This document shows positions 16,903 to 24,430 of a DNA stretch of 30,914 bases, in pieces (within the stretch, counting starts at the first letter, position 1; every line of letters starts with the position of its first letter). The stretch comes from an uncultured Pseudobutyrivibrio sp. (GTDB lineage Bacteria; Bacillota; Clostridia; Lachnospirales; Lachnospiraceae), in the NCBI GenBank assembly GCA_900546435.1, contig URCQ01000025.1:1-30914 (forward strand). Reading direction: 5' to 3'. The position numbers and the translations under genes were made by a program. The notes beneath the pieces are model-generated. The model saw only the letters and a program-made list of their open reading frames with translations, did no database searches and was not told where the DNA came from.

Positions 16903-16921
16903 AGCAACCTCCATTCCCAAT

Positions 16922-16977
16922 AAAAAAGCGCTCGAAGGGGGCAAAAGTCCATAAGACCCATGCCCTACTTCGAACGC
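16922..16977 (-). terminator. Intrinsic terminator (attenuator) in the glnA leader
   Basis: On the minus strand the arm GCGTTCGAAG (16968-16977) pairs with CTTCGAGCGC (16928-16937) through ten pairs, one of them G-U, and is followed by six T (16922-16927). It lies just before the glnA ribosome binding site, not after the gene upstream, which marks it as a regulatory attenuator. Its 5' arm overlaps the hexaloop hairpin at 16971-16986. Confidence 0.85.
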
Positions 16978-16986
16978 CATTGTTCG
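16971..16986 (-). promoter_or_regulatory. ANTAR-type hexaloop antiterminator hairpin, glnA leader
   Basis: On the minus strand CGAAC, six-base loop AATGGC, GTTCG. The loop has A at position 1 and G at position 4, the bases conserved in ANTAR target loops. Its 3' arm is part of the terminator's 5' arm (16968-16977), so the two structures exclude each other. Binding of the ANTAR protein would keep the terminator open. A partner hairpin AGTA/TACT with loop AAGTAT (16993-17006) is only a partial match, with G at position 3. Confidence 0.75.
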
Positions 16987-16998
16987 CTTAACAGTAAT

Positions 16999-17027
16999 AC
17001 TTTACTACATCATGTTTTCTTTGTAAA
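16999..17027 (-). promoter_or_regulatory. Candidate glnA promoter
   Basis: On the minus strand TTTACA (17022-17027) and TAAAGT (16999-17004) are spaced 17 bases apart, between the azlD stop and the hexaloop hairpin. If used, transcription begins just before the hairpin and the upstream hairpin at 16993-17006 is not fully transcribed. Otherwise glnA depends on read-through from azlCD. Confidence 0.45.
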
Positions 17028-17031
17028 GATT

Positions 17032-17340
17032 CTATTTCAAAAATAATTCCGCAACAAATGTAACGATACAACAGGCTGTTGCCACCTCAAACAAGCCCCC
17101 ATGAAACCATGCTACAAGAATGCCACAAACGAGTGCACACACCCCTGCGACCGGGCTCTGTGTCGTTTCCACCATTGCCGGAAATGTCATAACCGCCAGA
17201 GTTACGTACGGCACATAGTATAAAAAAGATTTGATAAACGGACTCTTGATTTCCTGTCGCAATAAAATCATCGGAAGCACACGGATTGCATAACTTACCA
17301 GTGCCATGACAAAAATGTAAATATAGATATTATGACTCAC
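17032..17340 (-). CDS. azlD: AzlD branched-chain amino acid transporter subunit
   Basis: The 102-residue hydrophobic protein has about four membrane helices and the AzlD family look (VSYAIRVLPMILLRQEIKSP). AzlD pairs with AzlC to export branched-chain amino acids or analogues such as azaleucine. It overlaps the end of azlC by 11 bases, as expected for a co-translated pair. It ends directly before the glnA leader, so read-through into glnA would meet the glnA attenuator. Confidence 0.9.
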   Translation of the reverse strand: MSHNIYIYIFVMALVSYAIRVLPMILLRQEIKSPFIKSFLYYVPYVTLAVMTFPAMVETTQSPVAGVCALVCGILVAWFHGGLFEVATACCIVTFVAELFLK

Positions 17341-18097
17341 GTTCCTTCGCCTCCTGTTCTTCCTGATGCGGGAATAAAAGTGCTGCCGCCCCTGCTATGG
17401 TAACGGTAAGAATGATGGTTCTAGTTCCACTTGATATCGCAGAGATTCCGGGTAATATACCAGACAGATAACTGCAGACAAAGCAAAGGATAATCAACCC
17501 CAAAACAATGCGATCTTTTTTTGCAGGCGGAATAATAATTGCCAGAAACATGCCATAAAGGGCAACACTGAGGGCACTCACAATTCTTACCGGAAGAATG
17601 CTTCCCGCCAGGCATCCAAGCATGGTTCCAAAAGCCCATCCCGGCAGTGCCACCGTAATGATGCCATATGTATAATTCGGATTGAGATAGCCGGGTTGTG
17701 ATACCGACAATGCAAAAATCTCGTCTGTCACATCAAATGCAACAACCAGACGATGACATATCGATGCCTCCGGCTTGATTTTCTGGCTTAAAGCGACACT
17801 CATCAAAAGATATCTCGCATTCGCAATAAAAGTCATAATTGCCACTTCCAAATAGGACGCCTGCACCATAATAAGTGAAAACGCTGCATACTCTCCCGCG
17901 GATGCATTATTCAGTATACTTGCCAAAAAGCTTTCAAAGGGACCAAGACCCGCTTTTTTTGCAAGGATTCCAAGTGAAAAGGAAACCGCAAGGTATCCCA
18001 TAGCAATCGGTATCCCATCCACCATTCCTTTTCGAAATATCGAGCGATTTGCCTTAAGTCCAAAAGAATATTCTCTTTTTTGTGTTTGTTGTTTCAT
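17330..18097 (-). CDS. azlC: AzlC branched-chain amino acid permease
   Basis: This 255-residue membrane protein has 6-8 hydrophobic helices and typical AzlC sequence near the N-terminus (GIPIAMGYLAVSFSLGILAKK, read without its last residue for the core). AzlC is the larger subunit of the AzlCD exporter. The start MKQQTQKREYSFGLK is preceded by AGGAAAAAT. It begins 27 bases after the MATE gene stop and overlaps azlD, so HD, MATE, azlC and azlD look like one transcript. Confidence 0.92.
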   Translation of the reverse strand: MKQQTQKREYSFGLKANRSIFRKGMVDGIPIAMGYLAVSFSLGILAKKAGLGPFESFLASILNNASAGEYAAFSLIMVQASYLEVAIMTFIANARYLLMSVALSQKIKPEASICHRLVVAFDVTDEIFALSVSQPGYLNPNYTYGIITVALPGWAFGTMLGCLAGSILPVRIVSALSVALYGMFLAIIIPPAKKDRIVLGLIILCFVCSYLSGILPGISAISSGTRTIILTVTIAGAAALLFPHQEEQEAKERES

Positions 18098-18124
18098 ATA
18101 TTTTTCCTATCTTATTTTCCTGTG

Positions 18125-19435
18125 TTATTCCTTTTGTAAACGGGCTATGACAAAAAGTGTTGCAACCATACAGACAGCTTCTGTTACCGGAAATGCCATC
18201 CACACACCAGTGACACCCCAGATTCTCGATAAAACAAAAGCAAAAAATACAATCGCAACAACGCCTCTTGCAATAGCAATCAAAGCAGACTCTTTTCCTC
18301 TGCCTACCGCGCTCAGATACCCTGTTCCAATCAAATTTGTCGAGGCAAATAAAAATCCCACAAAATAAATACGCAATCCTACAATGGCATATTGTGCCAG
18401 TTGTTCCGATGCTTCACTGTTAAAAATTGCTACAAACTGTTCTGTAAAAATAAAAAGTATTACATATAAAATAACAGCAAATATGATGCCAACACGAAGT
18501 GCATAACGAATGATATAACGCATCTCATCTTTCTGTCTTCTGCCTCTGGCATCACTTGCAATTGGTTGTATTCCCTGTGAAATACCATTAAAGATTGCAA
18601 CACCCACCAGTGCTAAGTTTGCAACAACTCCGTATGCAGCTACTGCCACATTTCCAACCAATGAGAGCAGCAAGTAATTAAATACCATCGTTGTCACACC
18701 GGATGCAAATTCTCCGACAAACGCTGCAATACCTAGTCGGATGGATTTTAGCAAACGTTTGATGGATGGCATCTGCCACAAGAAATGAATATGGCTTTTC
18801 TTTGACAGAAAATGCGTCATACAAATGGAAATGCTGACAATCGGTGAAACCGCTGTCGCAAGCGCTGCACCAACCATCCCCAATCCAAGAGGAAACATCA
18901 GAATATAGTCAAAAACAATATTAAAAAAACTACTTACAAGCGTAGCACACATAGCTGTTTTCGGAGCGCCATCATTTCTGACAAACGAAGTACAAAGATA
19001 ATTTGTCATAAAAAACGGAGCAAAGCAAAGTGCAATACGCATATACCCCGTACCTACAAAAACAATACGTTCGTCTGCTCCAAATAGACGAAGCAAATGA
19101 TCCGGACTTGTAATACCTGCAACAACAAACAATAAACTTGACAACAAAATCCAAAAAAGTGCATTGGAAAAGTACGCATCTGCATCTTTTACACCTGCGG
19201 CTCTTCCTATGGCAAATCGTGTTGCCGAACCAATTCCTATCATCGCTCCTATAGCAAACATCATATTATAGACAGGCAATGCTAGATTTAATGCTGTAAT
19301 TCCATCCGCTCCCTGCGCAAGCGATATAAAAAAAGTATCTGCCAAAATGTAGCACGACATGCCAACCATCGCCAACACATTTGCCGATATATAATTCTTT
19401 AATTTATGATTCATTTCTTTTGTACTTTGTATCAT
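18125..19435 (-). CDS. MATE family efflux transporter
   Basis: The 436-residue protein has twelve predicted membrane helices in two similar halves and MATE motifs such as FISLAQGADGITALNLALP near the N-terminus. MATE proteins export drugs or metabolites by Na+ or H+ antiport. The substrate is not readable. The ATG follows GGAGATAAAAAT. It starts 30 bases after the HD protein gene stop and is followed by azlC after 27 bases, suggesting an efflux-themed operon. Confidence 0.93.
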   Translation of the reverse strand: MIQSTKEMNHKLKNYISANVLAMVGMSCYILADTFFISLAQGADGITALNLALPVYNMMFAIGAMIGIGSATRFAIGRAAGVKDADAYFSNALFWILLSSLLFVVAGITSPDHLLRLFGADERIVFVGTGYMRIALCFAPFFMTNYLCTSFVRNDGAPKTAMCATLVSSFFNIVFDYILMFPLGLGMVGAALATAVSPIVSISICMTHFLSKKSHIHFLWQMPSIKRLLKSIRLGIAAFVGEFASGVTTMVFNYLLLSLVGNVAVAAYGVVANLALVGVAIFNGISQGIQPIASDARGRRQKDEMRYIIRYALRVGIIFAVILYVILFIFTEQFVAIFNSEASEQLAQYAIVGLRIYFVGFLFASTNLIGTGYLSAVGRGKESALIAIARGVVAIVFFAFVLSRIWGVTGVWMAFPVTEAVCMVATLFVIARLQKE

Positions 19436-19465
19436 ATTTTTATCTCCAGCTATGACGTCATTATT

Positions 19466-20275
19466 TTAGGCATGAGACTTTAAATCTTCCTGCAACTGTC
19501 TGCGGATCTCACCAAATACTTTTTGCGTTTGTACATTCTCTGATGTAAATTCACACAACTTCCATAAATACCCCTGCTCAAAAGCAAGTTGTCTGCTCTT
19601 TTCATAGACAAGTTCATAATATAAACTAATATGTCCTACGATGTGATCTACCGGTGTCTTTTTCAGTGCACGAAGCACCGCATGACGTTCATGAAATGCC
19701 TGCAATACTTCCGGTGTCACAAACGCATTTTTCAATTCTTCTGTTGTCGTGTTATAAATATCTTCCATTGGAGTTTCTAAATTCACGCGAAAAATATCAA
19801 TTTTATCTGCGTCACGCAGTATATCGCAAAACATCTTTTCCGTCTGATGCAATTCCTGCGGCAGTCGATATGCACTGTGGTATTTCACTGCCTGATAGAT
19901 TGTATCATCTCTTGACGCATCTTCTAACACTTCACGGATTCTTCCTGTTTTATCATCATCGCTTTCATCACCGAACAAAATCTCTATACTAAGAAGTGCA
20001 TGATCTATCGAATCGGCATCTGAAAATGTATGGTATCTTCGGATCTGTTCAAATCTTCCCACATCATGCAACAGGCCACACAACCACGCTGTCAGGCAAG
20101 CATCATCATCCAGAGAAAGGCTTTGTGCTATTTTTTCACACAATTCTGCCACATGATAGGTATGCACCGCCTTTAATGCAATCTTCGGATCCTGCATATC
20201 ATAATTTGCTGTATAAGAAGCAAACCATTCTTTTGCTTTTCTTTTAATTTCCTCGTTTTTCATTTCTTTTTCCAT
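19466..20275 (-). CDS. HD-domain metal-dependent phosphohydrolase
   Basis: The 269-residue soluble protein has an HD domain: His in YHVAELCEK, the pair HD in GLLHDVGRFEQ, and later YHSAYRLP and DADKIDIFRVNLE supplying further metal ligands. HD proteins hydrolyse phosphoesters such as (p)ppGpp, cyclic or noncanonical nucleotides; the substrate here is unknown. The ATG is preceded by AAGGTGTGG. A promoter lies at 20332-20360, so it leads the HD-MATE-azlCD transcript. Confidence 0.85.
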   Translation of the reverse strand: MEKEMKNEEIKRKAKEWFASYTANYDMQDPKIALKAVHTYHVAELCEKIAQSLSLDDDACLTAWLCGLLHDVGRFEQIRRYHTFSDADSIDHALLSIEILFGDESDDDKTGRIREVLEDASRDDTIYQAVKYHSAYRLPQELHQTEKMFCDILRDADKIDIFRVNLETPMEDIYNTTTEELKNAFVTPEVLQAFHERHAVLRALKKTPVDHIVGHISLYYELVYEKSRQLAFEQGYLWKLCEFTSENVQTQKVFGEIRRQLQEDLKSHA

Positions 20276-20331
20276 AAAACCACACCTTTTATGTATTACT
20301 TGTTTTCAATCCTTCTATCGAAACCTGTACT

Positions 20332-20360
20332 ATCATAACAAAATCCTGCGCCAATGTAAA
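20332..20360 (-). promoter_or_regulatory. Promoter of the HD-MATE-azlCD transcript, inside the amt terminator
   Basis: On the minus strand TTTACA (20355-20360) and TATGAT (20332-20337) are spaced by 17 bases. The -35 lies in the loop and the spacer in the 3' arm of the amt terminator hairpin (20342-20373). Transcription ending at amt and starting at the HD gene thus share the same DNA. Confidence 0.6.
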
Positions 20361-20373
20361 TTGACGCAGGATT
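20342..20373 (-). terminator. Terminator of amt-glnK
   Basis: On the minus strand AATCCTGCGTCAA (20361-20373) and TTGGCGCAGGATT (20342-20354) form a 13-pair stem with one G-U pair and a six-base loop, followed by TTG TTAT. It lies about 65 bases after the amt stop. The T-run is short. Confidence 0.75.
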
Positions 20374-20436
20374 TTCTTCCGTTACATATGAAATTTCACA
20401 TATCATTTGATATCATATCAAAACTTTACACATATC

Positions 20437-22203
20437 TTATTCTACATCCTGAAGTGCTTCATAATCCTCTTCACCGGTACGAACCTTAACAACTTTAAGA
20501 ACGTTATATACAAAAATCTTACCGTCTCCGATATGTCCTGTGTAAAGTGCTTTCTTTGCAGCTTCAATTACGCTTGTTACCGGAATCTTGCTGACAATGA
20601 TCTCAACCTTAATCTTTGGAAGTAATGTTGCATCCATCTCAACACCACGATAGTATTCGCCAGCACCCTTTTGTACGCCACAACCCATAACCTGAGTTAC
20701 TGTCATACCTGTCACACCAAGATCATTCATTGCCTTCTTTAAAGTGTCAAACTTAGAAAGTTTTGCAATCACAACAATCTTATGCATGCCTGTGTTGAAA
20801 ATCGGTACGCCATTGGCATCTAAATCATCTGCCTCTGCTACTACCGGTACAGCAGTATCTTTCTGAAGATCCGATGCCTTATCATATTCGCCTTCACCAA
20901 GATCTGTATTTTCATTAACATCCATTGCCATAGACGTATCTGTGATTGAAAATCCTGCATATGCACTTGGAAGACCATGTTCCATTGCATCAAGACCGAC
21001 AATTTCTTCTTCCTCAGATACACGAAGACCAACGGTTTTCTTAATAACCATAAAGGTAATGGTAATCGTCACTGCTGTCCATGCGCAAACAGATACAACA
21101 CCAAGTAACTGTAAGCCTAACTGCTTAAAGCCACCACCATAGAAAAGACCTACAACAGAATCATTTCCAGGTGCGCTTGTTGTAGAGAAAAGCCCAACGG
21201 CAATGGTTCCCCAAAGACCATTCATAAAATGAACGGCTACCGCTCCAACTGGATCGTCCACACGAAGAACATAATCGCAAAGCCATACACCAAAGACTAC
21301 AAGTACACCAGAAACACATCCAATAATGATGGCACCAAGTGCATCTGTTGTATCACAAGGAGCTGTAATTGCAACCAGGCCTGCAAGAGATGCATTTAAA
21401 CACATAGATACATCTGGTTTTCCATACTTAATCCAAGTAAATATCATACATACAACCGTTGCAACTGCAGGTGCAATCGTTGTGGTTACAAAAATAGATC
21501 CTAACTGTTCTACACTCGTTGCAGCTGCTCCGTTAAATCCGTACCAGCCAAGCCAAAGAATAAATACACCGAGCGCACCAAGTGGGATGCTGTGTCCCGG
21601 AAATGCGTTAATCCTTACAATCTTTCCACTCTTGTCTCTTGTAAACTTACCAATACGAGGTCCTAAGATTGCTGCACCAATCAGTGCGGAAAGACCACCT
21701 ACCATGTGAATCGCACAAGAACCTGCAAAATCATGGAAACCTAACTGTGACAACCAGCCGCCGCCCCAGATCCAATGTGCTTCAATCGGATAGATCAATG
21801 CGGAAATCACACCAGAATAGATACAATAAGAAAGGAACTTTGTTCTTTCCGCCATTGCACCGGAAACAATCGTCGCCGTTGTCGCACAGAACACCAGGTT
21901 AAATACAAAGTTTGACCAATCAAAGCTGCCATAAGCAGTGAAAATATCAAATCCAGGTTTACCAATCACCCCTACTATATCTTCGCCCAACAAAAGGCTG
22001 AAACCAATCAAAATGAAAACGCATGTTCCAATACAGAAATCCATGAGGTTTTTCATAATGATATTTCCGGCATTCTTTGCTCTTGTAAATCCTGTCTCTA
22101 CCATGGCAAATCCTGCCTGCATCCAAAATACCAATGCTGCGCCGATCAAGAACCAGACTCCAAAGGTCTGTGAACTGATGGCATCCATAATTTCCTGAGT
22201 CAT
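20437..22203 (-). CDS. amt: Ammonium transporter fused to a P-II protein
   Basis: This 588-residue protein joins two partners that are usually separate. Residues 1 to about 410 form an 11-helix Amt channel with the pore His residues in SCAIHMVGG and AVAVHFMNG and the Asp of FHDFAGS. After an acidic linker, residues 473-588 form a complete P-II domain: VIAKLSKFDTLKKAM, a T-loop GCGVQKGAGEYYRGVE holding the YRG tyrosine, and the C-terminal TGHIGDGKIFV signature. In separate form GlnK blocks Amt when nitrogen is plentiful; the fusion implies built-in gating by ATP/ADP and 2-oxoglutarate. AAGGAGGAAAAAGTT precedes the ATG. The leader holds an attenuator with an ANTAR-type hairpin, and glnN and asnB lie upstream on the same strand. 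Confidence 0.94.
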   Translation of the reverse strand: MTQEIMDAISSQTFGVWFLIGAALVFWMQAGFAMVETGFTRAKNAGNIIMKNLMDFCIGTCVFILIGFSLLLGEDIVGVIGKPGFDIFTAYGSFDWSNFVFNLVFCATTATIVSGAMAERTKFLSYCIYSGVISALIYPIEAHWIWGGGWLSQLGFHDFAGSCAIHMVGGLSALIGAAILGPRIGKFTRDKSGKIVRINAFPGHSIPLGALGVFILWLGWYGFNGAAATSVEQLGSIFVTTTIAPAVATVVCMIFTWIKYGKPDVSMCLNASLAGLVAITAPCDTTDALGAIIIGCVSGVLVVFGVWLCDYVLRVDDPVGAVAVHFMNGLWGTIAVGLFSTTSAPGNDSVVGLFYGGGFKQLGLQLLGVVSVCAWTAVTITITFMVIKKTVGLRVSEEEEIVGLDAMEHGLPSAYAGFSITDTSMAMDVNENTDLGEGEYDKASDLQKDTAVPVVAEADDLDANGVPIFNTGMHKIVVIAKLSKFDTLKKAMNDLGVTGMTVTQVMGCGVQKGAGEYYRGVEMDATLLPKIKVEIIVSKIPVTSVIEAAKKALYTGHIGDGKIFVYNVLKVVKVRTGEEDYEALQDVE

Positions 22204-22230
22204 AACTTTTTCCTCCTTTTTTCAGGTATT

Positions 22231-22275
22231 AAAAAACGTGCACGTTCCGAGCCTTCGTCTCCGGATACGTGCACG
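22231..22275 (-). terminator. Intrinsic terminator (attenuator) in the amt-glnK leader
   Basis: On the minus strand CGTGCACGT (22267-22275) pairs with ACGTGCACG (22237-22245) and is followed by six T (22231-22236). It ends about 27 bases before the amt ATG, close to its ribosome binding site. It also ends the asnB-glnN transcript unless prevented. Confidence 0.85.
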
Positions 22276-22285
22276 CCATTGTGCA
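22270..22285 (-). promoter_or_regulatory. ANTAR-type hexaloop antiterminator hairpin, amt leader
   Basis: On the minus strand TGCAC, loop AATGGC, GTGCA. The loop is identical to that of the glnA leader and has A1 and G4. The 3' arm is shared with the terminator's 5' arm (22267-22275), so the two are mutually exclusive. The stem sequence differs completely from glnA, so the loop rather than the stem is conserved. No convincing second hexaloop hairpin and no strong promoter was found just upstream. Confidence 0.75.
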
Positions 22286-22304
22286 TTTCATTTCTATTCG
22301 TTTA

Positions 22305-24401
22305 TTATTTTACACTATAAAGTATTTCACCATATGTTGGATATGGCCAGATGTCAGATGGAACCAATACCTCTAAAGCATCTATGATTTCACGCAACTG
22401 GTTCATATCTGTGAAAATCACTTTTCGATAATATTTTGCAATCGCAAGTGCTTCTTGTGTTTCGTCCACCTTTTCTACGTCTGCTTCCAATTTTTCCAAA
22501 CGCTCTGTCAACTGTTCTGTCAACTCTGCCGCTTTTGTCAGCAATTTCTCCTCTGCCCTTACAGAAAGTGCTACATTGGTTGCCTGTTTTGCGTTGACAA
22601 CCTCAGCTACCGTGTACTGGAACTCAAGCGCTGCTCCCATAATATCTTTCTTTGTCATAGAAATCAGCGTCATAGCCTCAATGTTAATGGTCTTATAGTA
22701 ATTTTCCAATAAGATTTCATAGCGGGATTGAATCTCAGACTCTGTATAAACCTCGTTCTTCGTAAACAAAGCAATTGTCTTATCCTGAATAAATACAGGA
22801 AGTGCATCTACCGTCGACTTCAGGTTTGAAAGGCCTCGTCTTTCTGCTTCTTCTACCCATTCTTCGCTATAACCATTGCCATTAAAAATGATTCTCTTAT
22901 GTGCTATAATCTCACGGCGCAGCAGCTGATCCAATGCAGTACAGAAATCATCTGCTTTTTCTAGTTCATCAGCAAATTCTGATAAGGACTCTGCAACAAT
23001 CGTATTTAAAATAACATTTGGTCCAGATATGGATGCTGTAGATCCCAAAGAACGGAACTCAAACTTATTGCCGGTGAAAGCAAATGGAGACGTTCTATTT
23101 CTATCTGTTGTATCCTTTGGAATATGTGGTAATACCGTTGCACCAATGGACATCAAAGTCTTTTCTTTATCGTGATAATCAACACCCTTTTCTATCGAGT
23201 CAATCACATGTGTCAATTCATCACCAAGGAAAACAGACATAATAGCTGGTGGTGCTTCGTTCGCGCCCAGACGATGATCGTTTCCTGCACTTGCAACAGA
23301 TAACCGGAGCAATTCCTGGTAGTCGTCTACTGCTTTAATGACAGCGGTTAAAAACAGTAAAAATTGTGCGTTTTGGGAAGGAGTCGCACCGGGTTCAAGC
23401 AGATTCACTCCGGTATCCGTTGAAATAGACCAGTTGTTGTGTTTACCGGAACCATTGACTCCGGCAAAAGGTTTTTCATGCAACAGACATGCCATTCCAT
23501 GACGTCCTGCCACTGTTTTCATCATTTCCATCGTAAGCTGGTTATGATCCGTTGCTATGTTCGTGGTTGAGAAAACTGGTGCCAGCTCATGCTGTGCTGG
23601 TGCTACCTCATTATGCTTGGTCTTAGCAAGAATCCCAAGTTTCCACAACTCCTCGTCTAACTCTTTCATGTACTCGGAAACCCTTGGCTTGATTGTACCA
23701 AAATAATGATCTTCGAGTTCCTGTCCCTTTGGCGGTTTTGCACCGAAAAGGGTTCTGCCGGTATAAATCAAATCCGGTCTTTTGTCATATACAGATTGAT
23801 CTATCAGAAAATATTCCTGTTCCGGACCAACTGTCGTAATAACACGTTTTACATCTGTATTTCCAAATAATCGCAGTACACGGACTGCCTGTTTATCCAA
23901 CGCCTGCATCGAACGAAGAAGAGGTGTCTTCTTATCTAATGCTTCTCCACTGTAAGAGCAAAATGCAGTCGGTATACAAAGTGTGTCATCTTTGATAAAT
24001 GCATAAGATGTCGGATCCCACGCTGTATATCCTCTTGCTTCAAAAGTAGCACGAAGCCCACCGGATGGGAAAGAAGATGCATCCGGCTCTCCCTTTACAA
24101 GTTCTTTGCCGGAAAACTCCATAATGACTTTTCCACCTGGTTCTGGCGAAATAAAACTATCATGCTTTTCTGCCGTCACACCTGTCATTGGCTGGAACCA
24201 ATGTGTGAAATGTGTTGCGCCTTTTTCAAGTGCCCAATCTTTCATAGCCGCAGCTACAACATTTGCTACATCCAATTGTAAATGTAAGCCATCTGCAATC
24301 GTTTTTTGCAATGCCTTATAGATGTCTTTTGGCAAGCGCTCCTTCATCACTTCGTCATTAAAGACCATACTTCCAAATAATTCAGGTACATTCTTTGTCA
24401 T
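22305..24401 (-). CDS. glnN: Glutamine synthetase type III
   Basis: Glutamine synthetase III makes glutamine from glutamate, ammonia and ATP in a large dodecamer. The 698-residue length and N-terminus (VPELFGSMVFNDEVM) fit the GSIII family. Segments typical of GSIII include VGPEQEYFLID (metal-binding Glu pair intact), NEVAPAQHELAP, GVNGSGKHNNWS and the C-terminal region rich in Glu/Lys helices. The start is preceded by TAGGAGGACAGCATT. It begins 30 bases after the asnB stop, so asnB and glnN share a transcript that begins at the asnB promoter and attenuator. Because the type I enzyme nearby has a degenerate site, this may be the working glutamine synthetase. Confidence 0.95.
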   Translation of the reverse strand: MTKNVPELFGSMVFNDEVMKERLPKDIYKALQKTIADGLHLQLDVANVVAAAMKDWALEKGATHFTHWFQPMTGVTAEKHDSFISPEPGGKVIMEFSGKELVKGEPDASSFPSGGLRATFEARGYTAWDPTSYAFIKDDTLCIPTAFCSYSGEALDKKTPLLRSMQALDKQAVRVLRLFGNTDVKRVITTVGPEQEYFLIDQSVYDKRPDLIYTGRTLFGAKPPKGQELEDHYFGTIKPRVSEYMKELDEELWKLGILAKTKHNEVAPAQHELAPVFSTTNIATDHNQLTMEMMKTVAGRHGMACLLHEKPFAGVNGSGKHNNWSISTDTGVNLLEPGATPSQNAQFLLFLTAVIKAVDDYQELLRLSVASAGNDHRLGANEAPPAIMSVFLGDELTHVIDSIEKGVDYHDKEKTLMSIGATVLPHIPKDTTDRNRTSPFAFTGNKFEFRSLGSTASISGPNVILNTIVAESLSEFADELEKADDFCTALDQLLRREIIAHKRIIFNGNGYSEEWVEEAERRGLSNLKSTVDALPVFIQDKTIALFTKNEVYTESEIQSRYEILLENYYKTINIEAMTLISMTKKDIMGAALEFQYTVAEVVNAKQATNVALSVRAEEKLLTKAAELTEQLTERLEKLEADVEKVDETQEALAIAKYYRKVIFTDMNQLREIIDALEVLVPSDIWPYPTYGEILYSVK

Positions 24402-24430
24402 AATGCTGTCCTCCTACTCTCTTTTCTTAT

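Noticed and set aside
16903..17031. Glutamine riboswitch (glnA RNA) as the control element of glnA
   Set aside because: I could not fit its conserved junction sequence. The terminator-overlapping hexaloop shared with amt and asnB, plus an ANTAR gene next door, is a better explanation. A covariance-model search would settle it.
22286..22330. A second ANTAR hexaloop hairpin upstream of the amt one
   Set aside because: Only weak 3-4 bp A/T stems with four- or five-base loops (for example TTTA-TAGTG-TAAA) were found; none has a six-base loop with A1 and G4.
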